64,000 nucleotides of DNA from Neptunicoccus cionae (lineage in GTDB: Bacteria; Pseudomonadota; Alphaproteobacteria; Rhodobacterales; Rhodobacteraceae): positions 210,063 to 274,062 of the forward strand of contig NZ_PKOJ01000008.1 in the NCBI RefSeq assembly GCF_002860325.1. The letters run 5' to 3'. A program made the position numbers and the translations under genes. Below, one piece after another: positions 44,517 to 52,857 of the stretch. The notes beneath the pieces were generated by a model. It made no database searches. It saw only the letters and a program-made list of their open reading frames with translations, and had not been told where the DNA came from. Every line of letters starts with the position of its first letter. Position 1 is the stretch's first letter.

Positions 44517-45911
44517 CTAAACAGCAGCGACAGCAGCCGCTTCCTTTTGTGATTTGATCTTGTCGAATGTGATAGTGAAAGTCGTACCGGCGCCCAGGAC
44601 GCTGTCATAACGGATCGTCCCGTCCATTTTTTCAAGAACGGCGCGGGCAAGGAACAGGCCAAGTCCGGTCCCTCCCGCCTTGCGCACATCTGTGCCGTCC
44701 AGTTGCGTGAAACTGGAAAACACTGCATCTTCCTGACCTTCGGGAATACCTTCGCCTTGGTCCGCGACAGTCAGATCAACCTTGTCGCCGCGTTCGGCCA
44801 ATCCTAACGAAATGGTGGTATCGGGACCGGAAAACTTGACAGCGTTAGAGATCAGCCCCGCCATAATCCGCTCTAGCCGTTTCTTGTCCACGCTGATTTT
44901 GAGTTCCGGCAGAGGGTCCTGAAGCACGAGTTTACGCCCCTGACTTTCAACTGCAGCGAAATTGGCTTCATAAACCGATTTCAGCACAACAGGGCAGGAA
45001 ACAGTAGTCATGTTGACCAACAATTCGTCCGCCTCAAGGCTTTGCACATCCAGCACATCGCCGACCAGTTCGGTTAGGTTGGCCGCGTTCTTGCGTGCGA
45101 TTTGCAAAGTCCGTTTCTGATGGTCCGACAGCTCTCCCATAGCGCCGCTGTCCAATAAAGCGATTGCGCCGCTTACAGAGGTCAGCGGCGTGCGCAACTC
45201 GTGACTGATGGTAGACAGGAACCGCGATTTGGCGATCAGGGCCGAGGTCGCTTTTTCCTTCTCTTCCTTCAGTGTCTCCATCTGTTCAAGGTTGTTGCGA
45301 TAAAGTTTGATGTAGACCAGCGAACTGTCGACGATGAAGAACAGAACGAAGATAACCGTGAACATCTCCAGCCAGATCGGCGACATCATCGCGGCATCTG
45401 TCTCGACGATATCAATGATCGGGATTGCCAGAAAAGTGACAGTGTAGATCAGCAGACGTACGCCAATATAGGCCAGAACCTGATGGTTGTTCATGGCGGC
45501 AAACAGGGCCGCGGCAAACAGGAAAAACATCGGCGTAAAGTGGGTCGTGTTGCCCTCTTGCCGCGCGATTGTGAAGATAAAATAGCAAATTGCCGAAGCG
45601 TTCAGAACGGTGTTCAGCAGCAGCCCGTAATAATTGATAACGACCCTCCGCAAAGAGCCGGTTCTTTCGTCCTCCTGCACCCGCCGCGCAAGGTAAATAT
45701 CGAAAACTTCGGTGATCTGGATCAGGGTCAGACAATAGACAGCAATCCAGAAGTCAAAGTAAACCGCCGCAAGAATAGCGGTGGCCATAAAGATTGTCTG
45801 CCGTTGTACAAGTAAACCCGAAATACATCCGACATAGTCAACCATCCGCCTCTGAACTTTTTTCAGAGAGGCCGGATCAGTCGAGATCAGTATGCTGCCT
45901 TGATGTATCAA
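44517..45911 (-). CDS. Membrane-bound sensor histidine kinase
   Basis: 464 residues. The first ~200 contain about six hydrophobic segments (an integral-membrane sensor with no large periplasmic domain), then a short coiled coil, HisKA with phospho-accepting His237 in STISHELRTPL, and HATPase with GLISNAVKFS (N box), DQGEGIPEG (G1) and GTGLGLFLA (G2). The start is uncertain: TTG at 45911 gives the full first membrane segment but its ribosome site is weak, and the next Met is near residue 23. Signal unknown. Partner is the receiver gene directly downstream; the AHL synthase gene is divergent from it. Confidence 0.88.
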   Translation of the reverse strand: MIHQGSILISTDPASLKKVQRRMVDYVGCISGLLVQRQTIFMATAILAAVYFDFWIAVYCLTLIQITEVFDIYLARRVQEDERTGSLRRVVINYYGLLLNTVLNASAICYFIFTIARQEGNTTHFTPMFFLFAAALFAAMNNHQVLAYIGVRLLIYTVTFLAIPIIDIVETDAAMMSPIWLEMFTVIFVLFFIVDSSLVYIKLYRNNLEQMETLKEEKEKATSALIAKSRFLSTISHELRTPLTSVSGAIALLDSGAMGELSDHQKRTLQIARKNAANLTELVGDVLDVQSLEADELLVNMTTVSCPVVLKSVYEANFAAVESQGRKLVLQDPLPELKISVDKKRLERIMAGLISNAVKFSGPDTTISLGLAERGDKVDLTVADQGEGIPEGQEDAVFSSFTQLDGTDVRKAGGTGLGLFLARAVLEKMDGTIRYDSVLGAGTTFTITFDKIKSQKEAAAVAAV

Positions 45912-46358
45912 CGTGGGATATTACCTTTTAGGGATGTGAGAGAGGGCCGGAAACGGCACCATTCAATTCGGGTAATCTTAACCCATCATTAGTATACACG
46001 GTCTCTCCGACTTCCATAAAAATGCGGCAGCAACTTCGCTACTCCGCTCGTGCGTGACAAAAAAACACTACACGTGACCAGTCCCACGGGATCTCAGGGG
46101 AATGTGTTAACTTTATGTCAAGAATTGGAAACAACTGCAGCAATCCCGCAACTTCATGAAAACAATAATTTTTATTAAGTTCGGAATTAAAATTTATTTC
46201 AAGAACTTTCCGAAATTCACTGTCATTTCTTTACATTGCTCAAAATTTAGCCGCGAAAAAACACCGAAATATTGTGATTCTGTAAGTTATCCCATGTCCT
46301 GCGATTCAATCTGTGGTATTCATTACTTAAAACGTCACCGCGTCCGAAAGAGAATACA
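45912..46358. other. Divergent promoter region, kinase / AHL synthase
   Basis: 447 bp without a supported gene, AT-rich between about 46140 and 46260. It must contain the promoters of both flanking genes. I found no convincing lux-box palindrome by eye. Confidence 0.5.
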
Positions 46359-47114
46359 GTGAAATCGCTGCGTCACCCCTTTTCGATCAACTCCCAGTCG
46401 GTTGAAGCTTCTAGCCTTTCATCCTTTCATGACCTGTCGATCGGGGCCGATAAGCAGGCCCTGCCCGTCTCCGCCCGCCCGTCACCACGCCGGAGCACCG
46501 GCCCGACACGCGGAGCCATACGGGTGAGCATCCTTTCGATGGGAAATATGCACAGATACGGCGAAATGTTTCACGATCTGCTGCAAATCAGACGTCGGGT
46601 TTTCATCGAAAAACGCGGTTGGGAACTACCGAGTGTCGACGGTTACGAATTCGATCAATACGACAATCCCTTCAGCAGATGGTTGGTTCTGCACCGCTAC
46701 GGAGAGATTTTGGCCGGTGTCAGACTGACCCCGACCACTGCTCAATGCGGAATTTACACCTACATGATTCGCGATGCCCAGCGCGGATTGCTTGAAGACA
46801 TCCCTTCCGACCTGCTGATCTGCGAAGCACCGGTCAGCCCCAAAGTCTGGGAAGCCTCCAGAATTTTTGTCACAGATGACGTGCCCGCGCGCGATCGTCT
46901 GATAGTGCGAAAGCAGCTGCTGCAAGCCATTACGGACGCCGCCTACAAAGAAGGTGCGAAATTCGTAATCGGCATTGTACCGCATCTGTGGAAACGCTGG
47001 AGCAGCCGGCTCGATCTCGACTCCGGCGCCTTTGGTCCCAAACGGGAAATCGCCGGAGAAGTGTGCCAGGTCGCATTGCTCAAGACGAAACTGGACATTT
47101 CCAAAGGCAACTGA
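46359..47114 (+). CDS. Acyl-homoserine-lactone synthase, LuxI family
   Basis: 251 residues from GTG 46359. Numbering by eye, the invariant LuxI residues line up with correct spacing: Arg78, Phe82, Trp88 (RRRVFIEKRGWEL), Asp99 and Asp102 (EFDQYDNP), Arg122 (GVRLTP), Glu166 and Arg169 (WEASRIF). It should make an N-acyl-homoserine lactone from SAM and acyl-ACP. Unusual is a ~55-residue Ser/Pro/Arg-rich N-terminal extension before the usual start of the fold; a downstream start such as Met61 or Met64 would give a normal-size protein. No LuxR-type AHL receptor is next to it; the neighbours are two-component genes, so it is an orphan synthase within this window. Confidence 0.88.
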   Translation: MKSLRHPFSINSQSVEASSLSSFHDLSIGADKQALPVSARPSPRRSTGPTRGAIRVSILSMGNMHRYGEMFHDLLQIRRRVFIEKRGWELPSVDGYEFDQYDNPFSRWLVLHRYGEILAGVRLTPTTAQCGIYTYMIRDAQRGLLEDIPSDLLICEAPVSPKVWEASRIFVTDDVPARDRLIVRKQLLQAITDAAYKEGAKFVIGIVPHLWKRWSSRLDLDSGAFGPKREIAGEVCQVALLKTKLDISKGN

Positions 47115-47527
47115 GCATCCGTTACTCCTGTTAGTCTCCTTACAGCGCCGGTCTGAAGACCGAACAAAGGGGCATGCCGCTAAGGCTACCCCCCCCTGAT
47201 ACTATGCTTTTGAACAGGCGGCATGTCCCGACGTGACCGACTCCTATCCCTTTTCGCACCCCCCGCCTGCAGGAATATCGTTAGGATGATCTCAAGAGGA
47301 ACATCAGAGCAGCTTCTTAAGACAGTCAATGCACCGGAGACAGGACCGGGAATTCCAGAAACGGACAAAGGGAGGATAGGAAAACGCCACACACCTGACA
47401 CTTACGAATATTCACACCGTACAAGGAAACGGCGCTTCCGGCATTACCGGACAGCGTCGTTTCTTTTTGTGCGTTATTCGCAGCGGAGGTGTCTGCCGCT
47501 CTTGGAAAGAGACAGCACATTGATCCC
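47115..47527. other. Spacer after the AHL synthase
   Basis: 413 bp between convergent genes with no convincing protein gene; a 102-codon plus frame (47223-47531) runs through the hairpin at 47423-47466 and is not credible. Because the only terminator is about 310 bp after the synthase stop, the stretch is either a long 3' UTR or a small RNA gene. Confidence 0.4.
47423..47468 (+). terminator. Rho-independent terminator
   Basis: GAAACG-x-CGCT-x-CCGG pairs with CCGG-xx-AGCG-x-CGTTTC across a 5-base loop, followed by CTTTTT. The T-run is on the plus strand, so it ends transcription coming from the AHL synthase side. Confidence 0.8.
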
Positions 47528-50137
47528 TTAAGTATATATTGCGTCAAGCGCGGTTCTGGTGCGGGTCCACTCTTCCAGCGCTTTGGCCTGCAAAGCGGCT
47601 GCGGCTTTACCGTCTTCTTCCTTACACGCTGTCTCCAGTTCGGTCAGGGTCTGGCGCAAGAGCGCCGCCCCGAAGATCGCACAAGAACCGCTAAACTTGT
47701 GGGTCGCAGACTGTAACGTTTCGCGGTCCTGCTCTAGAGTGGTGCCAGAAACGGTCTCCATCAGCCCATCACCTTCTGTCAGAAAGGCATGAACCTTTTC
47801 GATCATGGTGTCGGGTCCGAAAAGCTCTCTCAATTTCATAAGCTGCTCGGCGCTGAGCAGCGGAATGATACCATTGGCATCTTTCGTTGCGGGTGGTTCA
47901 ACCGGGGGCACGCTTGCCTGACTGTCCTGAGAGATTTTGTTCAGGATCTCGCGCAGCTTCTCAACGCGGATCGGTTTAAGCAGACACCCCTCCATACCCG
48001 CTTTCTCAAACTCGGCAATCTCGGCTGGCATGGCATGGGCGGTCACGGCATAGATCGGCGTATTGCGCGACAAACCTTGAGAGCTTTTGATCGTCGTCGT
48101 CGCCTTGATCCCGTTCATGTTGGGCATACTGATGTCCATCAGGATAACATCAAAGACGTTCTTGCTGGCCACGTGGACACCCTCAAAGCCGTCTGTGGCA
48201 AAGGACACCACATGCCCGTCCCGTTCCAGCATCGCGCCTAACAGTTCGCGGTTGATCGGGTTGTCTTCCACCACAAGGATTTTCAAGCCGCTCTCTGTCG
48301 ATGGCTGCGCGCCTTTCGCAGCCTCCTCCTTCGTGGGCAGGGCCCCTTCCTGAACAGGCAGGGTAACCGTGAACCCGAAAACACTGCCCTCGCCCAGAAT
48401 ACTGTCAAAGTGCAGCTCACCACCCATCGACTCTACCAGACGCCGCACAATCCCAAGCCCGAGCCCTGTTCCTTTGGTCGTACGCTCGTAAGGGGATTCC
48501 GCAGTCACGAAATCATCAAACACCGTTTTCAGATCTTCCTCGGAAATGCCCACGCCGGTATCGGTGACAGAGAAATCCAGTTCGAGCATTTTGTCCTGCA
48601 TCCACCGCGAGTTGATGCCCAAAGTCACCTGACCGCTTGCAGTGAATTTAATCGCGTTACTGAGGAGATTGGTCAGAACCTGTTCGATCTGGCGTTGCTC
48701 GCCAAGCACACAGGCGTCCTCGCACTCAAACTCCAGCACCAAGCTGGTGTTCTGCTCGTCCGCAAGCGGGCGCATTACATCCAACAGGTCCTCTGCCACG
48801 TCCCGTACAGAGAAAACCTGTTTCGCGGATTTGGTTTCGCCGGAGTCGAGCCGCTCGATCGTCAGAACATCGTTGATATGATTGAGCAGCACGTTGCTGG
48901 AATGATCTGCGAGATTTACAAAACGCTCCTGGCGTTCGGTCAGTGGATCATCCCGCAGCAGGTGAAGCGAGGAAATGATGCCATTGAGCGGAGTGCGCAT
49001 CTCGTGGCTCATAACCGCAAGGAAACGGGATTTTTCCTGATAGGCTTCAAGCGCCTGATCCCGCGCTTTACGCAAATCTTCCTTGATCTGTTTTTCTTCG
49101 GTGATGTCACGGATGTAGGACACAAAGATCCGCCCGTCTTCGCTATGCGCTTCAGAGATAGAGACTTCTACAGGGAACTCATGACCGTCCGCGTGAACCG
49201 CCACCAGTTCCAGACGCCCCTGATCTACGATACCCGAACTATCCGCACTCGTATAATTGGCCATTCCCGCCTCATGGGCGCTTCGATACCGTTCCGGCAG
49301 GATCGTATCAGAGAGGGATTGCCCGATCACGTCCTCTCGGGCCAGTCCGAACACTTTTTCGGCGGAGCCGTTGAAATCCGTAATCTTGCCCGCGCCGTCC
49401 ACCACAACAATCGCATCCAGTGATGCACGAAGGGTGGTTTCATGAAACTTCCCGGCCTTCCGGATTTCGGCGGATTGCACGTTCAAGCGCCGCCGCTGCA
49501 ACCAAACAAACAGAAATGCTAGGATAAGGCTTATCACAACGAAGGTTGAAACCAGCGCGATCGTTTGCAGGATCTGAACAATCTCTTTGCGTTTGGTATC
49601 GGAATGCTCGGCTTTAAGCTCGACCCCCCCAACGGACAATTCGCGCGGGGCATAGGCTAACTTATCCATTTCTGCTGCGATAAGGGGCATATTCGCCAAC
49701 AGTATATTATCCGGGCCATCCACCAAAACGACCATTTCGCGATTAAAATCCAGCAGCATTTGGTGCAGGTGGTGCAAATCGGGGTCATGATGAATGTTCA
49801 CCGCATCTTTGCTTGTGCTGACAAGATCGATGCGACTGTAATGGATATCAAACCACTTACGAAAATCCGGAAGTGCAGACTCACCCTTCAGCAGCACCCC
49901 GTCAGTTGCAATACGCAGCTTCAGAAACGCGACTTCGATCTGGGACAGGTTCCATTGTGCGTTGTCCTCTGGAACCTCGCGCATTTCCCTGATTTTTGAA
50001 GAGAGTTGCGCACTCAGCAGGACCACAAGGCCGATCCCCCCGATGAGGATAATCGTCCATACAAGACGGAAAACGAACCGGGACCTGTTTTTTACGTCCG
50101 ACGCGTTCTTCCCGCCGGCCCTGCTGAAGTAGTTCAT
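47528..50137 (-). CDS. Hybrid sensor histidine kinase (PAS-HisKA-HATPase-REC-HPt)
   Basis: 869 residues. Membrane helices near 21-44 and 187-213 flank a periplasmic domain of ~140 residues; then PAS/PAC (~230-350), HisKA with His~377 in VMSHEMRTPLNG, HATPase (NLLSNAIKF, DTGVGIS, GTGLGLGIV), a receiver with Asp~668 in ILMDISMPNMNG, and a C-terminal HPt with His~813 in ATHKFSGSCAIFGA. It carries all steps of a phosphorelay except the final regulator; the LuxR-type regulator at 50958 is the likely target. Eight bp after the small periplasmic protein gene, hence one operon; that protein may be the sensed partner. The HPt motif SCAIFGAALL recurs in the orphan HPt gene at 52043-52396. Confidence 0.93.
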   Translation of the reverse strand: MNYFSRAGGKNASDVKNRSRFVFRLVWTIILIGGIGLVVLLSAQLSSKIREMREVPEDNAQWNLSQIEVAFLKLRIATDGVLLKGESALPDFRKWFDIHYSRIDLVSTSKDAVNIHHDPDLHHLHQMLLDFNREMVVLVDGPDNILLANMPLIAAEMDKLAYAPRELSVGGVELKAEHSDTKRKEIVQILQTIALVSTFVVISLILAFLFVWLQRRRLNVQSAEIRKAGKFHETTLRASLDAIVVVDGAGKITDFNGSAEKVFGLAREDVIGQSLSDTILPERYRSAHEAGMANYTSADSSGIVDQGRLELVAVHADGHEFPVEVSISEAHSEDGRIFVSYIRDITEEKQIKEDLRKARDQALEAYQEKSRFLAVMSHEMRTPLNGIISSLHLLRDDPLTERQERFVNLADHSSNVLLNHINDVLTIERLDSGETKSAKQVFSVRDVAEDLLDVMRPLADEQNTSLVLEFECEDACVLGEQRQIEQVLTNLLSNAIKFTASGQVTLGINSRWMQDKMLELDFSVTDTGVGISEEDLKTVFDDFVTAESPYERTTKGTGLGLGIVRRLVESMGGELHFDSILGEGSVFGFTVTLPVQEGALPTKEEAAKGAQPSTESGLKILVVEDNPINRELLGAMLERDGHVVSFATDGFEGVHVASKNVFDVILMDISMPNMNGIKATTTIKSSQGLSRNTPIYAVTAHAMPAEIAEFEKAGMEGCLLKPIRVEKLREILNKISQDSQASVPPVEPPATKDANGIIPLLSAEQLMKLRELFGPDTMIEKVHAFLTEGDGLMETVSGTTLEQDRETLQSATHKFSGSCAIFGAALLRQTLTELETACKEEDGKAAAALQAKALEEWTRTRTALDAIYT

Positions 50138-50145
50138 TGGATCAC

Positions 50146-50670
50146 TTACTGCACTGTGATGCGGTCAAGTTGCCAGATGCTCCGGCTGTAGACAGTTTCA
50201 GAACGGTATTTTTCGTCGGAGTCGTAAGGATAGACAATCCAGAGCGGGCCTTTATCACGGCGCGACATCTGTTTCCCGTTCAATTCGTAAGCTACCAGAG
50301 CACCTTCGAAAGTGTCGTCGTTCAGCGGGATCGACACTGAATAATCATTCGCGGCAATCGCGCTGATTTCGCCGCCGTCACTACCAATGGAGTCCAGCAG
50401 AGTGCTCAGCAATACGCCTTTGAACACCTGCCCGCCTTCGGTCCAGATGGTATCCGTCTGATATTCCGTGGCTTCGAAAGCGTGGATCATATCCAGATCG
50501 AAAGCAGCCGCATCACTGGTATTGGTTTTCTCAATCTCACCTTTGATTGTAAGAACAACTTCTCCGCTTGGCGCGGCTAAAGCTTCTTCTGCTGCAGCGG
50601 TGGATGCGAAAGATATTTGCGCGCACATCAGCGCGGCGATTGCAGATGTTAAAATGCTTGGTTTTTTCAT
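50146..50670 (-). CDS. Periplasmic molybdopterin-oxidoreductase-fold protein
   Basis: 174 residues. Signal peptide at 1-27 (hydrophobic core, AAA cleavage region). The mature part resembles the small 'oxidoreductase molybdopterin-binding' domain: VLTIKGEIE at the start, FKGVLLSTLLDSIG, YSVSIPLND and GPLWIVYPYD; no conserved Cys for molybdenum ligation is present, so it is probably not a redox enzyme. Upstream gene of the hybrid kinase with only eight bp between them. Such proteins are often paired with kinases, and a ligand-sensing role for the kinase's periplasmic domain is a reasonable inference. Confidence 0.8.
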   Translation of the reverse strand: MKKPSILTSAIAALMCAQISFASTAAAEEALAAPSGEVVLTIKGEIEKTNTSDAAAFDLDMIHAFEATEYQTDTIWTEGGQVFKGVLLSTLLDSIGSDGGEISAIAANDYSVSIPLNDDTFEGALVAYELNGKQMSRRDKGPLWIVYPYDSDEKYRSETVYSRSIWQLDRITVQ

Positions 50671-50760
50671 GAGTTTGCTCCTGTTCGCATATAGGTGATG
50701 TCTCAGGCTCAGGTTTAAACCAAGGCTTTTGAGGTTACATGTGCAATATAGAATAGGACG

Positions 50761-50778
50761 ACTATACCAAAGGATAGT
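50761..50778. promoter_or_regulatory. Inverted repeat in the divergent kinase/regulator promoter
   Basis: ACTAT-N8-ATAGT, in the 287-bp region between the periplasmic protein gene and the LuxR-type regulator gene. A similar ACTATAC half appears at about 51688. Candidate binding site for the LuxR-type regulator; weak evidence. Confidence 0.35.
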
Positions 50779-50957
50779 TCTTGGGTAGCATTGGTATCGA
50801 ACGGCTTTTAGATTGTTGATTTTGAGATTCTCAAAAGGTTAAAGGCGAAATACCAAGCGTCTTTCTGACCCTACAGCAGAGCGATATAGTATCGGATAGA
50901 GACGATAGAAAAGTTGGCATAGCGGAGTTATACTCCAAAAGGTCAGCGCAAAGTGGA

Positions 50958-51578
50958 ATGAAGCAAATGAAAATTTTGATTGCAGACGATCATGACCTGG
51001 TTCGCGACACTATCGCAGCTTATATCCAATCTGATCCTGAAAATACGGTAGCACCGGCGGCAAATCTACAGGAAGCCCTAGAAATCATTGAAAAAGACGG
51101 TCCTTTCGATCTGGTACTGCTGGATTTTGAAATGCCCGGGATGAGCGGTCTTTCCGGACTGGCCAAGGCACTAGACGCCAATGAACAAAAGCCGGTTGGT
51201 ATCATCTCTGGCACCGCCCCTGTATCTGTTGCCGAAGCTGCACTCGAAGCGGGTGCAGCCGGCTTTTTGCCAAAAACAATGGCTGCGAAATCCCTTTTAA
51301 ACGCCGTTCGGTTCATGGCGGCCGGTGAAACCTTCGCCCCCGTCAGCTTTATGGCACAGCGGAACGAAGCCGCCCACGAGTTCGACACACTCCTGTCACC
51401 GCGGGAAAAGGAAGTTCTGAAAGGTCTGTCCGATGGCAAGGCCAACAAAGAAATCGCGCGCGATCTGGACCTGCGCGAAGTGACGGTAAAGCTTCATGTC
51501 AAAACGCTTAGCAAAAAGCTGAACGCGCGCAACCGCACCCATGCTGCCATGATTGCAAAAGAAGCCGGTTATATCTGA
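50958..51578 (+). CDS. LuxR/NarL-family response regulator
   Basis: 206 residues. Receiver domain 1-125 with the acidic pair ADDHD, phospho-acceptor Asp56 (LVLLDFEMPGMSG) and Lys in PKTMAAKS; the C-terminal ~60 residues are a LuxR-type helix-turn-helix (LSPREKEVLKGLSDGKANKEIA, then VTVKLHVKTLSKKL). Divergent from the hybrid kinase operon, which is the natural phosphate donor. Its DNA-binding domain is of the kind found in two-component regulators, so it is not an AHL receptor. Start ATG 50958, or 50967 three codons later. A terminator follows at 51604. Confidence 0.92.
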   Translation: MKQMKILIADDHDLVRDTIAAYIQSDPENTVAPAANLQEALEIIEKDGPFDLVLLDFEMPGMSGLSGLAKALDANEQKPVGIISGTAPVSVAEAALEAGAAGFLPKTMAAKSLLNAVRFMAAGETFAPVSFMAQRNEAAHEFDTLLSPREKEVLKGLSDGKANKEIARDLDLREVTVKLHVKTLSKKLNARNRTHAAMIAKEAGYI

Positions 51579-51603
51579 GCGACCGGAAATGCTCTGCTAT
51601 TCG

Positions 51604-51641
51604 AAAGGCCGTTAAACGCAAACTGCGTCTGACGGCTTTTT
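51604..51641 (+). terminator. Rho-independent terminator of the LuxR-type regulator
   Basis: GCCGT pairs with ACGGC and ACGCA with TGCGT in one stem, followed by CTTTTT, 26 bp after the stop codon. Confidence 0.8.
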
Positions 51642-51742
51642 CGTTCAAATTGGGCGGATTTTTTCGGGTAATATGCTTTTGCAAACTCAAACTATACTTT
51701 CGAGACCAACTATCTCCGCCTTTCGCGCTGTATAAAGGAAGT

Positions 51743-51803
51743 ACGCCAGCCACGTGGGGGGCTTATGCCCCGAATTCCAAGCCCCCCACCAAGCGGCTGG
51801 CGT
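51743..51803. repeat. Long two-part inverted repeat in the spacer
   Basis: Outer arms ACGCCAGCC / GGCTGGCGT (9 bp, perfect) and inner arms GTGGGGGGCTT / AAGCCCCCCAC (11 bp, perfect) with a 14-base loop; internal loops of 2 and 5 bases. It lies outside the two transcription units that flank it, each of which has its own terminator. The loop contains an ATG that opens a 93-codon frame (51765-52046) of unknown credibility. Confidence 0.75.
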
Positions 51804-51986
51804 GTTTACGGGGATAGAAAAAGTGGCGGCGCCGTTTACATGGCTCGCACCCCTGAAGGCGCGACACCCTCCTGCGCTGCTCACACAGGCACCGCTGCTT
51901 TTTCTGCCCGCAATCTCTTTGCCAGCCCTATACAACGCATCGAAACAAAGTCTGCTCCCGGCGGTATCGATTACCGTATCGGGCAC

Positions 51987-52020
51987 AAAAAAACGCGCTT
52001 CGACCAAGCCGAGCGCGTTT
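51987..52020 (-). terminator. Rho-independent terminator of the orphan HPt gene
   Basis: 9-bp perfect stem AAACGCGCT / AGCGCGTTT; the A-run on its left becomes a T-run on the minus strand, 23 bp after the HPt gene stop. Confidence 0.8.
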
Positions 52021-52042
52021 ACCAGCTGCTAGGAAAAGCAGC

Positions 52043-52396
52043 TTAAAAAAAGCTTGTTTTCGTCAACCGGTTCAATTCGTTTTCTGTGCTTATGGCGAGA
52101 TGGGAAATCAACCGGGACTTCTGCGGGATATTGTCCAGGCGGTCGTTGCGCAACTCGTCTTCCAGTTCCCGCATCGCCTCGGTCAATGCTGCGGCACCAA
52201 ATACGGCGCAAGGTCCACAAGCCAGATGGACACGGTTGGCCCAGAACCCCGCATTTGCCGTTCCGTCCAGGTTGCTAAGCTGGTCGAGATCCTCTTTCAG
52301 GCTCCGGAACCCCTTTCGGATAGAGCGCCGCAGCCGGCGGTTACCCAGAATATCAATGGCTTCGTCCAATACCGATTTATCAACCAGTCCGTTCAT
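52043..52396 (-). CDS. Orphan histidine phosphotransfer (HPt) domain protein
   Basis: 117 residues, all helical, one domain. The phospho-accepting His is probably His57 in RVHLACGPCAVFGAAALTEA; this aligns with the HPt end of the hybrid kinase (THKFSGSCAIFGAALLRQT), sharing the unusual C-A-x-F-G-A-A-x-L stretch. ATG at 52396 after GAGGA; own terminator downstream. It may compete with or branch the phosphorelay of the hybrid kinase and LuxR-type regulator; that they interact is inference from similarity and closeness. Confidence 0.82.
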   Translation of the reverse strand: MNGLVDKSVLDEAIDILGNRRLRRSIRKGFRSLKEDLDQLSNLDGTANAGFWANRVHLACGPCAVFGAAALTEAMRELEDELRNDRLDNIPQKSRLISHLAISTENELNRLTKTSFF

Positions 52397-52857
52397 GTTT
52401 TCCTCGCCGTGTTCTCGATGCCCGACGGATTACTTGCGCGCGGGCGATCAGACTATTGTTTCCACAGCTAGTAAAAAGGCGGCGTCAGTTCAAAAGTTCA
52501 AAAGGGTAGAAACCTGGTGCGAAAGGATAAGACGCACTGAACCGGCGGACGAACCCAACAGAACGACGATGTGGCGCGAAACGGGTCACGAATTGAGGCG
52601 ATTCTGTGACGGGTTGCCGATTCGGAAACAATAGCGGCCAGGATTGTTTCCGGATACGTGACGTTATCGCCTTATTTTTACCTAAAGTTGAAGATTTGTA
52701 GACTAAAGGATAGCGCACGCCTCAAAACGAACACATTTGGCCTCAATTTTGTACAGGTCGCACTATGCGGCGTAGGGCCAGTTTAACCCTCTGCTCAGTA
52801 ACGTTTCTCAAACGCTCCTGCTAATTTTTTAAGGGAAATACACACTCCTTTAGAGAA
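52397..52857. other. Divergent upstream region of HPt and glycosidase-like genes
   Basis: 461 bp with no supported gene. A run of minus-strand codons (52485-52718) has no recognisable product. Presumably holds both promoters. Confidence 0.5.

Noticed and set aside
47223..47531. 102-codon plus-strand frame after the AHL synthase
   Set aside because: It reads through a strong terminator hairpin and looks like non-coding sequence.
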